Below are positions 1 to 7,037 of a stretch of DNA of 12,873 nucleotides, in pieces; position 1 is the first letter of the stretch, and each line of letters begins with the position of its first letter. The DNA lies in assembly GCA_020052135.1 (NCBI GenBank), contig JAGVPS010000107.1, forward strand, positions 1 to 12,873. Direction: 5' to 3'. Both the position numbers and the translations under genes were made by a program. The notes below the pieces were generated by a model, which worked only from the letters and a program-made list of their open reading frames with translations, was not told the DNA's origin and did no database searches. This DNA is from Minisyncoccota bacterium. GTDB taxonomy: Bacteria; Patescibacteriota; Minisyncoccia; UBA6257; 1-14-0-10-40-38.

Positions 1-728
1 AGGTCTCGCTTCCGTCCTATAAAAAGATATACAAGCGGAAAGAGGGCAACCGAGAGCAGAAGGGCGAGTATAGGGCCTCGACTCGCGGTGAAATAGATGA
101 CGACGAGAAAAAAGACACCGAGCGCTCCGTATGCTATACGTGCTCCCCAGCTCCTCATGCGCACCATATAAAAGAGCGCGATGCCGAGCATAAATAAGAG
201 ATATGCGGCAAGATACGTCGGGTTTCCTATGGTTCCATCAATTCGATCTGCGCCTTGAATTGATTGAAATTTCCCCGCTTTCTGGAGCAGTCCATAGATA
301 CCTGAAGAAACACCGGCAATAAGAAACGCGTGAAAAAAAAGCGTCCATTCTTTCTTAGTTCTAAACACAGATATAAGCAAGAAAAAGTATGCCGCAAGGT
401 GCAGGATCATAAGGTATCCTTCCATGCGCTCATAGCGAGACCAAAAACTGTTGTAGGGGTCTGCCCCTAAGAGGTCTGCCGCCCCCACGACAACGAGAAA
501 AACACAGATAGCAATCACGATCGGCGAAAGCTTGGGCAAGTATTTCCGATCAAATGCAATAAGCCCCCCCCAGAAGACAAGGGCTATCTCAACGAGAATA
601 CGGAATGCAAAATTCCGCCCCGTGATATACGGGAAAAACATTGTCCGCGATATATAGAGCGACAAAAAGGGAATAACAAAAATAAGAATCTGTGTGGTGC
701 GGAGAAAAAACTTTTCAATATTCTTCAT
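1..728 (-). CDS. O-antigen ligase/polymerase-like membrane protein (partial, C-terminus missing)
   Basis: An open frame starts at ATG 728 and runs off the left edge, giving 242 visible residues with no stop. Roughly eight hydrophobic segments are visible (about residues 11-27, 42-60, 68-87, 105-122, 128-148, 171-190, 198-214, 219-237). The D-R-I-D-G-T-I-G-N-P-T-Y stretch (161-172) and T-A-S-R-G (214-218) are the motifs usually seen in Wzy/WaaL-type O-antigen ligase domains, in a loop and at a helix end. By family the protein would ligate or polymerise lipid-linked glycan at the outer face of the cytoplasmic membrane. It is last in the sugar operon, 52 nt after the glycosyltransferase stop. 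No clear Shine-Dalgarno precedes the ATG. The missing part could carry further helices or TPR repeats, as in many related proteins. Ligase versus polymerase cannot be decided here. Confidence 0.75.
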   Translation of the reverse strand, partial: MKNIEKFFLRTTQILIFVIPFLSLYISRTMFFPYITGRNFAFRILVEIALVFWGGLIAFDRKYLPKLSPIVIAICVFLVVVGAADLLGADPYNSFWSRYERMEGYLMILHLAAYFFLLISVFRTKKEWTLFFHAFLIAGVSSGIYGLLQKAGKFQSIQGADRIDGTIGNPTYLAAYLLFMLGIALFYMVRMRSWGARIAYGALGVFFLVVIYFTASRGPILALLLSVALFPLVYLFIGRKRD

Positions 729-780
729 AAATACTATGTAGTGTGTGTAGCTTTCATCATATGCATCTCTCTCGAGACCG

Positions 781-1872
781 TCAACTTGCTACCTTCTGAA
801 ATTCCTCGAGATACATCTCTGCGATACGTTTCCAATCAAATCTGAGCGCATGCCGCCTTCCCTCGCTTCCAAGATCGACCGCGTGTTCTTCATCCACCAA
901 AACTTTTTGTATCACGCGAGCAATATCTCCCGGTTCCTGGAGAGCGAGGTAGCCCGTCTTTCCATCTACAATCGCAGCTTCGGCGCCCGTTCCCGAGGTT
1001 CCCACGGTGGGAATTCCACATGCAGCGGCTTCAAGATATACCATACCAAATCCTTCAACCGCATCCTTTGTGGTAAGAGGAGTTAAAAGAAAGAGCTTTG
1101 CTCCGCGGTAATACTCTACGAGTTCTGCATCGCTTACATGATCGATAAATACAACTCGCTCGTCGAGCCCTAGATCATGAACTTGGCTTTGCAAGTGGTT
1201 AAAACAAAGCGCATTATCTTGGCTTCCAATAATGATATATTTCATCTTTGGAACATGTGCTGCAAGCTCGGCAAAGGCCGCAATGGAAACATGAAATCCC
1301 TTTCTTTCTTTTAGAGCTCCCACGGACAATATATAGCTCCCTCTATCTTGCGTTTGTGCGTCCGGCGTAAAAAAATGTGTATCCACTCCTACCGGAAGTA
1401 GAGCACTATTTTTAAGGACAAATCCCATACGCTCTATCTGCCGCTTTAAAAAATCAGACACATAGAGCACGCGGGCTGCGCGGCGATATGCCCACCGCAT
1501 AAGCGTATTTCTAAGGGGCGTATGTTCGCCGAAGAGTGAGTAGGTTGCGAGCGCATGAATGACTACCTTTGTTCGAAGTCCAAGAGATGCGACAGAAGCC
1601 ATGATACCGTAAGGATTCACATCGTAGCATAAGACTACGTCATACCCCTTAAAAAAATTTCTCAAACGAAGGAGACGTGCAGGCAACGAAAAAAGATCCT
1701 TGAGCGTGCGGGTTCCAAGTTTAAGAACCATAACTCCTGGAGCGGGCGCGCCCGATTGTATGACAAACCCGACTTGGTTCCCCGCTTTTTCTATATAGTC
1801 GGCTGCCGTGCCCGCAAGCCTGCCCCACCCTTTTTTCCGATCAAGATTATCAACAACAAAACAAATCTTCAT
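781..1872 (-). CDS. GT4-family glycosyltransferase
   Basis: A 363-residue GT-B fold transferase of the GT4 (Glycos_transf_1) type. The N-terminal Rossmann half begins MKICFVVDNL and carries a glycine-containing acceptor loop near residues 15-21. The linker S-D-F-L-K-R-Q (139-145) and L-P-V-G-V-D (159-164) are typical of the family. The C-terminal half has the donor-binding V-G-A-L-K-E-R-K-G (184-192) and the E-x7-E motif at E273 to E281, followed by a G-T-G-A-E loop. Length is normal for GT4. There is no signal peptide, so it is likely a cytoplasmic or peripheral membrane enzyme. Its ATG overlaps the upstream cupin stop by 4 nt (ATGA), so the two are translationally coupled. From context the donor is probably the GDP-deoxysugar made by the upstream genes; donor and linkage are inferred, not readable from sequence. 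Confidence 0.9.
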   Translation of the reverse strand: MKICFVVDNLDRKKGWGRLAGTAADYIEKAGNQVGFVIQSGAPAPGVMVLKLGTRTLKDLFSLPARLLRLRNFFKGYDVVLCYDVNPYGIMASVASLGLRTKVVIHALATYSLFGEHTPLRNTLMRWAYRRAARVLYVSDFLKRQIERMGFVLKNSALLPVGVDTHFFTPDAQTQDRGSYILSVGALKERKGFHVSIAAFAELAAHVPKMKYIIIGSQDNALCFNHLQSQVHDLGLDERVVFIDHVSDAELVEYYRGAKLFLLTPLTTKDAVEGFGMVYLEAAACGIPTVGTSGTGAEAAIVDGKTGYLALQEPGDIARVIQKVLVDEEHAVDLGSEGRRHALRFDWKRIAEMYLEEFQKVAS

Positions 1873-2258
1873 GAGAGATTCATGCGAACCGTATCTTTCT
1901 CATAGCCATCCAGCTTACGGGTTTTTGTTGTGAGGTCGAGTATGACTGCGTTCGTTAACGCTTCGTAGGTATGAACAATACGTGCAGGAATGACCGTTAC
2001 AGAACCAGGTCTTACAGTGTAGTGCTGTACATTTTTGCCGTGAATATCAGAAAGGGTTATAGCGATCTTGCCTGATATTACATAGGTATATTGCACTGAT
2101 TTTTTATGGTAATGATTACCTCGCACGGCACCTTTCTTAAAACTAATCATGCCCACATGCGATACCAACTCTTCTATAAAATCAAAAATCTGTCCCCGTT
2201 TATCGGCAAACACAGGTTTTGCCTTATAGACGCTTACACCTAAAGAATCTTTTTTCAT
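1869..2258 (-). CDS. Small cupin-fold protein, possible NDP-sugar epimerase/isomerase
   Basis: A 129-residue single-domain cupin. Cupin motif 1 is visible as R-G-N-H-Y-H (46-51) with Y57, Y59 and the glycine of I-S-G-K (61-64). Motif 2 is P-G-S-V-T-V-I-P-A-R-I-V-H (84-96). Putative metal ligands are H49, H51 and H96; the glutamate usually found after the H-x-H pair is absent (Q56/Y57 there). The fold is shared with RmlC-type sugar 3,5-epimerases, FdtA-type ketoisomerases and many non-enzymatic cupins. The start is ATG 2258, 5 nt after the methyltransferase stop, and its own stop overlaps the glycosyltransferase start. Between a C-methyltransferase and a glycosyltransferase, a role in epimerising or isomerising the methylated 4-keto sugar is the best guess. 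The exact reaction is unknown. Confidence 0.75.
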   Translation of the reverse strand: MKKDSLGVSVYKAKPVFADKRGQIFDFIEELVSHVGMISFKKGAVRGNHYHKKSVQYTYVISGKIAITLSDIHGKNVQHYTVRPGSVTVIPARIVHTYEALTNAVILDLTTKTRKLDGYEKDTVRMNLS

Positions 2259-2263
2259 AATGG

Positions 2264-3511
2264 TTATACAATAACTGGCTCGGGAATAGGAATAATAAAT
2301 TTCCCCTTCGTCCGAAATGCTGTTTGATTTTTAATTATTTCATCTTTGAAATTCCATGCCAAGATAAGCGCGTAATCGACTGATGCTTGAACCAGTTCCT
2401 CATCTCGGCACACAGGAATATGGGTACCTGGAGTATAGCGACCAATCTTCAGGGCTGATTTTTCCGTCACAAAATCAAGTAATGATGTATCGATGTGGCA
2501 ATAGTTCAAAAGTGTATTTCCCTTTGCCGGAGCAGAGAGTCCCGCGAGTCGCTTCCCCTGTTTTTTAAGACCCATAAGTAACGTGAGTAATGTTAGTTTG
2601 TGCTCTTCGACGCGCTTCGCAAAGACGTGAAGACGCGTAGCATCATACAAACCAAACTGCTCTTCCCTCACAATACACGCTCCGACCACCGGCTGTACCG
2701 GGTGCTTCCCGGGGTGACCGATAAAATAGCGGAGCGTACCTCCGTGAATAGAAACCTTTTCAGCATTAAAGAGCTCGAGTCCCTGGGAGGCAAGATAGCG
2801 CACCATGGGCTTAACTGAAAGATACATGATGTGCTCGTGGTAAATAGTATCGTATTCCAGGCCATGGATCAAATCAACGGCGTACGGAGCCTCAATCACC
2901 ACTACTCCATCTTCGGCTAAAAGCTCTCGCATGCCCCTCACACTATCATGCAGTTCTTGTAAATGAGCAAATACATTCGTACCAGTAATTACGTGGGCTT
3001 TCCCCTGATCTTCACGAATAGCGCGTGCGCTATCGGAAGTAAAAAAATCTATACGCGTATCAATGCCAGAGGCAAGAGCAGTTCTTGCAACATTGGGTGC
3101 CTGATCAACGCCTAACACTTTAAACCCTGCCTCTTTAAACCCCGCTAATAAAATACCGACATTACTACCAATATCAACTGCAAGCGATCCGATAGGTAAA
3201 CGGTGCCTATCAGCTATCGTAAGCGCCATGTTTCGGTAATGAGATCTGCCCGTAGCAGTTATAGAAGACTCATATGGGTAGTCGCTCTGAAAAAGAAGCG
3301 CGGGATCTACATAATAATCAATTTGCAATAATCCGCACTGCTCACACTGGACAAGCCGCAAAGGGAAGGTAACTTCTGGCTCACGAAGTTGCTCGGGGCT
3401 TAAAAACGCATCCGAGGGCGGATGGTGCCCCAGATCAAGCACTACACGAAGCGCCGACGAAGCACACATGTGGCAACCATTTGATGTTCTACTTTTACCG
3501 TGAATTGCCAT
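2264..3511 (-). CDS. SAM-dependent sugar C-methyltransferase (TcaB9/NovU/TylCIII type)
   Basis: A 415-residue protein with the three-part architecture of NDP-4-keto-sugar C-methyltransferases. The N-terminal zinc domain has C13-x2-C16 and C56-x2-C59. The central SAM domain has D-I-G-S-N-V-G (113-119). Active-site Y-H-E-H is at 224-227, matching the Glu-His pair of TcaB9-type enzymes. The C-terminal domain (Methyltransf_14) has S-I-H-G-G-T-L-R and A-P-A-K-G-N-T-L-L-N-Y and R-Y-T-P-G-T-H-I-P. Known members methylate C3 or C5 of a 4-keto sugar. Following gmd, the likely substrate is GDP-4-keto-6-deoxymannose, giving a branched sugar of the virenose/evalose class. I chose ATG 3511 (17 nt overlap with gmd); a TTG at 3532 would add seven residues. 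The methylated carbon cannot be read from sequence. Confidence 0.88.
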   Translation of the reverse strand: MAIHGKSRTSNGCHMCASSALRVVLDLGHHPPSDAFLSPEQLREPEVTFPLRLVQCEQCGLLQIDYYVDPALLFQSDYPYESSITATGRSHYRNMALTIADRHRLPIGSLAVDIGSNVGILLAGFKEAGFKVLGVDQAPNVARTALASGIDTRIDFFTSDSARAIREDQGKAHVITGTNVFAHLQELHDSVRGMRELLAEDGVVVIEAPYAVDLIHGLEYDTIYHEHIMYLSVKPMVRYLASQGLELFNAEKVSIHGGTLRYFIGHPGKHPVQPVVGACIVREEQFGLYDATRLHVFAKRVEEHKLTLLTLLMGLKKQGKRLAGLSAPAKGNTLLNYCHIDTSLLDFVTEKSALKIGRYTPGTHIPVCRDEELVQASVDYALILAWNFKDEIIKNQTAFRTKGKFIIPIPEPVIV

Positions 3512-4532
3512 TGGAGGTTTCTTTCTTAGCAAGCTCTAGGTCTGCATCCACGAGAATTTTTACCAGCTCCTTAAATTTAACCTTGGGCTCCCACCCCAAC
3601 TCTCGTTTGGCCTTTGAGGCGTCCCCGACCAAGATGTCTGCCTCAGCAGGACGAAATAACTCCTCCTTTATCTCTACATATTTCTGCCAGGGAAGATTTA
3701 CCAGACCGAACGCTTCTTCCAAAAACTCCCGTATTGTGTGCGTTTCGCCCGTCGCAATAACATAATCTTCCGGCACGTCCTTTTGTAACATGAGCCACAT
3801 TGCCTGCACATACTCCGGGGCATAGCCCCAATCCCGCTTTGCATCAAGATTCCCAAGAAAAATTTTCTCTTGCCTGCCCGCTAAAATATTCGCGATGCCA
3901 CGCGTAATTTTTCGCGTAACAAAATTGGGCCCTCGCCGAGGAGATTCATGATTAAAAAGAATGCTACTTGAAATGAACATGTGGTATGCCTCTCGATAGT
4001 TCTTGCAGATCCAGTGGGCAAAAAGCTTACTCACCGCGTAGGGGCTACGGGGATAAAATGGCGTGGTTTCCTTCTGTGGAATTTCTTGGACTTGCCCAAA
4101 GAGTTCAGAGGTTGATCCTTGGTAGATCTTTACGTTCGGAAGATCGGCACTGCGTGCCGCCTCAATGAGGCGCAATGCTCCTAAGCCTGTGACGTCAGCG
4201 GTATATTCAGGAATATCAAAACTGATTCGTACATCACTCATGGCACCGAGGTTATAAATTTCGTCCGGCTTAACATCACGAATAATACGGCTGATGGAAC
4301 TTGAGTCACTCAAATCTCCGTAATAAAGCTTTAAGTAGGCGTGCTCCGGCAAATAGCTATCGGTTGATGCCCCGTGGTGTGTGCCAATAACAAAACGGCT
4401 CGAACGGCGTACCAGCCCATGCACCTCATACCCCTTAGAGAGGAGCAACTCGGTGAGATAAGACCCATCTTGCCCGGTGATGCCGGTGATAAATGCTTTT
4501 TTTATATACATAAAGTGTGTCGATTTATTCAT
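3495..4532 (-). CDS. gmd: GDP-mannose 4,6-dehydratase
   Basis: A 345-residue extended SDR converting GDP-D-mannose to GDP-4-keto-6-deoxy-D-mannose with bound NADP. The dinucleotide motif is G17-x2-G20-x2-G23 (T-G-I-T-G-Q-D-G-S-Y). Catalytic residues are T141/E143 in G-S-T-S-E-L-F-G, and Y165-x3-K169. N-H-E-S-P-R-R-G (194-201) and F-V-T-R-K-I-T-R-G are GMD signatures, and R-D-W-G-Y-A-P-E-Y-V follows. Length is typical. The loop usually reading A-A-Q-S-H-V is here G-A-M-S-D-V (96-101), so this is a divergent subgroup. The start ATG 4532 is preceded by A-A-A-G-G-A about 7 nt upstream and overlaps the HD gene stop by 8 nt; an internal ATG at 4511 lacks a ribosome site. It supplies the common intermediate for the branched, 3-deoxy or 4-amino sugars suggested by neighbouring genes. 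Confidence 0.93.
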   Translation of the reverse strand: MNKSTHFMYIKKAFITGITGQDGSYLTELLLSKGYEVHGLVRRSSRFVIGTHHGASTDSYLPEHAYLKLYYGDLSDSSSISRIIRDVKPDEIYNLGAMSDVRISFDIPEYTADVTGLGALRLIEAARSADLPNVKIYQGSTSELFGQVQEIPQKETTPFYPRSPYAVSKLFAHWICKNYREAYHMFISSSILFNHESPRRGPNFVTRKITRGIANILAGRQEKIFLGNLDAKRDWGYAPEYVQAMWLMLQKDVPEDYVIATGETHTIREFLEEAFGLVNLPWQKYVEIKEELFRPAEADILVGDASKAKRELGWEPKVKFKELVKILVDADLELAKKETSNGNSR

Positions 4533-5241
4533 TTCTAATCCTTTCTGCGAGCTTTTCTTTAATGAACGCTAACAGAGTTCCGGGCTCAAGCCCGAGCAGT
4601 TTTTCAAATTCACCTTCTTCGTGCTTCGTTGTAAACTCTTGAACGTCAAGCAAGCTTTTACCACCGTATTGCTCTCTATATGAATCCGTAAATGCGACCA
4701 CCTCTGGCTTCTTCCGAGCATCATCTAACCGCGATGTAATGTCAACAAAGTCCGAACCTAACGTCATCATATCAGCATAATGTATGATCTTTTCTTCGGG
4801 TGAGCGTGCCGCGAGGGCTACTGAATCTGTGCTTTCTGGAATATTGGAATGGGTTAGGCGGACAATATCTTGAGGCACGCCATATTCGGTAAGTAATCGA
4901 CTATCTTCTGTGAGCGCATACTCATGTCCAGCGACATCTCCTAATCGCCGCATAGTTTCAATTTCACGACGCTTGTACCAATCATGCAATAAAGCCGCCT
5001 GCACAACTTTGTTCCGGTCAGCGCCTAGATGTTCAGCGAGGATATCCGCTCCAACAGCTTCTGCTAAACAATGTTCAGAAATATTACGCCAGTCAGCATT
5101 GCCTTTCCCTAATATTCCGCCTTTGCGGAGAATTTTCATCTCTGCACCATGCGCAAGAGCAAAGCTAGAAAAGTATCTGGTCTTTGCTTTCTCGTTCCCC
5201 TCGGGTCCTTCTCGGTTAGACAATTCCAATCGTTCGCTCAT
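4525..5241 (-). CDS. HD-domain phosphohydrolase-like protein
   Basis: A 238-residue protein with an HD-domain metal-site pattern: H57 (I-S-E-H-C), H86-D87 (A-A-L-L-H-D-W), H131 (L-T-H-S-N) and D157 (I-I-H-Y-A-D-M-M). Such proteins hydrolyse nucleotides or other phosphate esters in the cytoplasm; the substrate is not readable here. I place the start at ATG 5241. Longer starts (ATG 5319, GTG 5391) extend the frame through a candidate promoter, and the GTG lies inside the intrinsic terminator of the preceding gene. The stop overlaps the gmd ATG by 8 nt, so it is the first gene of the sugar operon. That coupling suggests a role linked to GDP-sugar metabolism (clearing GDP/GMP or a misused intermediate), which is inference. 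The N-terminal 50 residues are charged and unassigned. Confidence 0.75.
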   Translation of the reverse strand: MSERLELSNREGPEGNEKAKTRYFSSFALAHGAEMKILRKGGILGKGNADWRNISEHCLAEAVGADILAEHLGADRNKVVQAALLHDWYKRREIETMRRLGDVAGHEYALTEDSRLLTEYGVPQDIVRLTHSNIPESTDSVALAARSPEEKIIHYADMMTLGSDFVDITSRLDDARKKPEVVAFTDSYREQYGGKSLLDVQEFTTKHEEGEFEKLLGLEPGTLLAFIKEKLAERIRNE

Positions 5242-5287
5242 AGTTTTCTTTGGTAATATCAAAACTTTGCCGCACTTCTTTTCTTTG

Positions 5288-5316
5288 AAAATATCACTAT
5301 TTTGCTGATCTATCAA
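5288..5316 (-). promoter_or_regulatory. Candidate sigma70 promoter of the gmd operon
   Basis: On the minus strand TTGATA (5311-5316) is followed by a 17 nt spacer and TATTTT (5288-5293), matching 5/6 and 4/6 consensus bases. It lies just after the terminator at 5359-5399 and would give a leader of about 40 nt before ATG 5241. Position is the main support; the region is AT-rich, so chance matches are likely. Confidence 0.4.
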
Positions 5317-5358
5317 CATACTAATCAAATATTTTGGGGTTGTGTTACGTTGTGCATA

Positions 5359-5399
5359 TAAAAAAATGGGTGGTGAAGTTTGTTCCTTCACGCACCCAT
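5359..5399 (-). terminator. Intrinsic terminator of the second HD gene
   Basis: Read on the minus strand, ATGGGTG and GTGAAG (split by one bulged C) pair with CTTCAC and CACCCAT around a 7 nt loop, giving 13 paired positions followed by seven T. The hairpin begins 8 nt after the TGA at 5407. It separates the upstream HD gene from the gmd operon. Confidence 0.9.
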
Positions 5400-5406
5400 G
5401 GCTTGC

Positions 5407-6180
5407 TCAACTCGGCTTCCATGCATCGTAATGCAACCCCAGAGCGTTACGGATGTCTTGCTCAACTTCGTTTTGAATTCCGTGCCCCGAAGCAATCTCT
5501 TCGCCCCAGGCCCGAACGACAGCGAGAAAGATCCTCATCCGTTCGGGATGCCGCTCGACGAGTATGCGAATCCCCTCTGACATGGCATACCACTCGAGAA
5601 TACGGAAGAAGTTGTGGTAGAGCGTCGACATGCCACCTTCGGCAGTCGAGCTAACCCCAAAGGGACTTTCGGGGTTATAGGGAAGAAGGTATGCTCCGTA
5701 AAATGCCCCGCCAGCATTCGTCCCCATAACGCCAAGTCGATCCCACTTGTCAGCTAACCGAAGCGCCTGGAGGAGCACGGAGTCGGTCAGGCTGTCGTGC
5801 TTCTTCCCATGATGGACAGCTGCATCGACAATACGGTCACGTGCATCGCAGTCAAAAGGGCTTTCCTCCAGAAGCTTTCGTACTGCGACTTCAAAGGACT
5901 GGGAAAATCGCCAATGTTCTGGTTCGCCCATCCGCTCACCGACTTTCGGAACTTGAACGGGATTCATGAAGTCGGGCGAGCGATCTGCATTATGAAACCA
6001 AGCAGCTGCCCGATATTCATAATGATCAAAACCAGGAACCACTTCTCTGATTTGTGGCTCCATGTTCACGATGCGAAGGACGTGCGTCACATCGTGGCCA
6101 CCACACCCCATCTTCGTTGGGATGTATAGCGGCGCGAGCAAGGCCTCAATGTGCTCAAGGTACTGATTGAATTCTTGCAA
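5407..6180 (-). CDS. HD-domain hydrolase-like protein with H-N in place of H-D
   Basis: A 257-residue protein with HD-fold residues: G-H-D-V-T-H (H29, H33), then F-H-N-A-D-R (H63-N64, D66), H123-H124 and L-A-D-K-W-D (D144, D147). The pattern resembles HD phosphohydrolases of the YedJ/(p)ppGpp-hydrolase-like group, but the signature Asp of the H-D pair is Asn; D66 two residues later might substitute. It starts at TTG 6180, chosen because AAAGGAG lies 7 nt upstream and a near-perfect promoter lies just before it. It is monocistronic, ending in a strong intrinsic terminator. GC (about 52-55% in the stretches counted) is higher than in the gmd operon (about 43-45%), and it is not coupled to any sugar gene. 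The substrate is unknown, and it could be catalytically impaired. Confidence 0.75.
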   Translation of the reverse strand: MQEFNQYLEHIEALLAPLYIPTKMGCGGHDVTHVLRIVNMEPQIREVVPGFDHYEYRAAAWFHNADRSPDFMNPVQVPKVGERMGEPEHWRFSQSFEVAVRKLLEESPFDCDARDRIVDAAVHHGKKHDSLTDSVLLQALRLADKWDRLGVMGTNAGGAFYGAYLLPYNPESPFGVSSTAEGGMSTLYHNFFRILEWYAMSEGIRILVERHPERMRIFLAVVRAWGEEIASGHGIQNEVEQDIRNALGLHYDAWKPS

Positions 6181-6187
6181 CTCTCAT

Positions 6188-6194
6188 CTCCTTT
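6188..6194 (-). promoter_or_regulatory. Strong Shine-Dalgarno fixing a TTG start
   Basis: AAAGGAG on the minus strand lies 7 nt before TTG 6180. An ATG just downstream of it is in another frame. This supports TTG as the real initiator of the HD gene. Confidence 0.8.
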
Positions 6195-6204
6195 CCGAGA
6201 GGGT

Positions 6205-6219
6205 TTGAAGTGCTTGAAG
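6205..6219 (-). repeat. Short repeat at the transcription start, possible operator
   Basis: On the minus strand CTTCAA-GCA-CTTCAA is a 9 nt-period direct repeat covering the predicted start of transcription of the HD gene. Its core TCAAGCACTT (10 bases) recurs at 9123-9132 in the divergent Nudix promoter region. It could be a regulator site; this is speculative. Confidence 0.3.
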
Positions 6220-6220
6220 T

Positions 6221-6248
6221 ATTATATTGTAAAATTTATATATGTCAA
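6221..6248 (-). promoter_or_regulatory. Near-perfect sigma70 promoter of the HD gene
   Basis: On the minus strand TTGACA (6243-6248) and TATAAT (6221-6226) both match consensus perfectly, with a 16 nt spacer. Transcription would start near 6213-6215, leaving a leader of about 33 nt containing the AAAGGAG ribosome site. Confidence 0.85.
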
Positions 6249-6302
6249 TCTATTCGCCTACCAAACTCTCATGATAGTATTCTCTATAGAAAAGATTTTC
6301 GT

Positions 6303-7028
6303 ATGAAGGATCTCTCTCATAAAAAAATCCTTATCGTGGGAGCAGCAGGAGGAATTGGTTCGGCTATCGCTCGTAGGCTTGCAAACGCCGGTACGTTTTT
6401 GATCCTTGCTGACCATGATACAAAACGGCTGAAAACCATTGCCAATGAGCTTTCTCGTTCCAAAGGACGGTTTATGACAAACATCATTGACTTGCAGAAT
6501 CCCAAAGAAATAGAGCGGCTTGCGGAGTCACTTAAAAAGAATGGGCCAAAAATCGATTGGCTGATTCATGTAGCGGGTGCGATCGGCAAAGCAGAGTCCA
6601 TCGCCCAACAATCACCCACCTCTATTACTACCATGTGGGCTGTTAATTTTGTTTCAGCGATCTACCTTACAAAATACATGTCAGCACTCCTCCGCAAGAA
6701 TGGTGGCATCGTGAATATCTCCTCAACTGCAGGCATATGGCCAAATAGCCGGTTTGCGATTTACTCGGCCTCAAAAGCGGCTCTCAATAACTTTTCCCAA
6801 GCTACGGCAAAGGATTTTGCCAGTACCGGAAGATCGTGCATCTGCATCTGTCCAGGACCTACAAATACCGCAATGCGCGAGCGGATAGCTCATGATGCCA
6901 AAAAACATCAAAACCCGGACGTTGTCGCTCGAGAAATAGAAAAAATCGTGAACGGATCATCTACGCTTCGCAACGGCGACGTTGTCGTTATCCGCGACAA
7001 TAAAAAGAAGCTTGTCTCACGCCTCTAG
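6303..7028 (+). CDS. Short-chain dehydrogenase/reductase (SDR)
   Basis: A 241-residue classical SDR. Cofactor motif G13-A-A-G16-G-I-G19 is followed by an acidic end of strand 2 (A-D-H-D, 37-39), which suggests NAD(H) preference. H-V-A-G (89-92) replaces the usual N-x-A-G. N115, S140/S141, Y154 and K158 (Y-S-A-S-K) form the catalytic set, and C-P-G-P-T-N-T (183-189) is the typical loop. The start ATG 6303 gives the usual N-terminus directly before the first strand; an in-frame GTG at 6210 would add 31 unlike residues. It is divergent from the HD gene and convergent with the PLP dehydratase-like gene, 9 nt apart. A weak plus-strand promoter (TTGAAG 6214-6219, TATATA 6237-6242, 17 nt spacer) overlaps the HD promoter. 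It could reduce a 4-keto deoxysugar, but classical SDRs have many other substrates. Confidence 0.85.
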   Translation: MKDLSHKKILIVGAAGGIGSAIARRLANAGTFLILADHDTKRLKTIANELSRSKGRFMTNIIDLQNPKEIERLAESLKKNGPKIDWLIHVAGAIGKAESIAQQSPTSITTMWAVNFVSAIYLTKYMSALLRKNGGIVNISSTAGIWPNSRFAIYSASKAALNNFSQATAKDFASTGRSCICICPGPTNTAMRERIAHDAKKHQNPDVVAREIEKIVNGSSTLRNGDVVVIRDNKKKLVSRL

Positions 7029-7037
7029 CACAACGTT

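Noticed and set aside
734..766. Ten-codon minus-strand frame (ATG 766 to TAG 734) after a GAGAG stretch, just before the O-antigen-ligase-like start, resembling a leader peptide.
   Set aside because: Very short, no repeated regulatory codons and no attenuator hairpin; chance is more likely.
5242..5391. Upstream extension of the first HD protein to GTG 5391 or ATG 5319.
   Set aside because: The GTG is inside the terminator hairpin at 5359-5399, and the extension covers a candidate promoter and looks unlike family N-termini.
7029..7037. Bidirectional terminator between the SDR and the PLP enzyme gene.
   Set aside because: Only 9 nt separate them, and I found no convincing stem with a T tract nearby.
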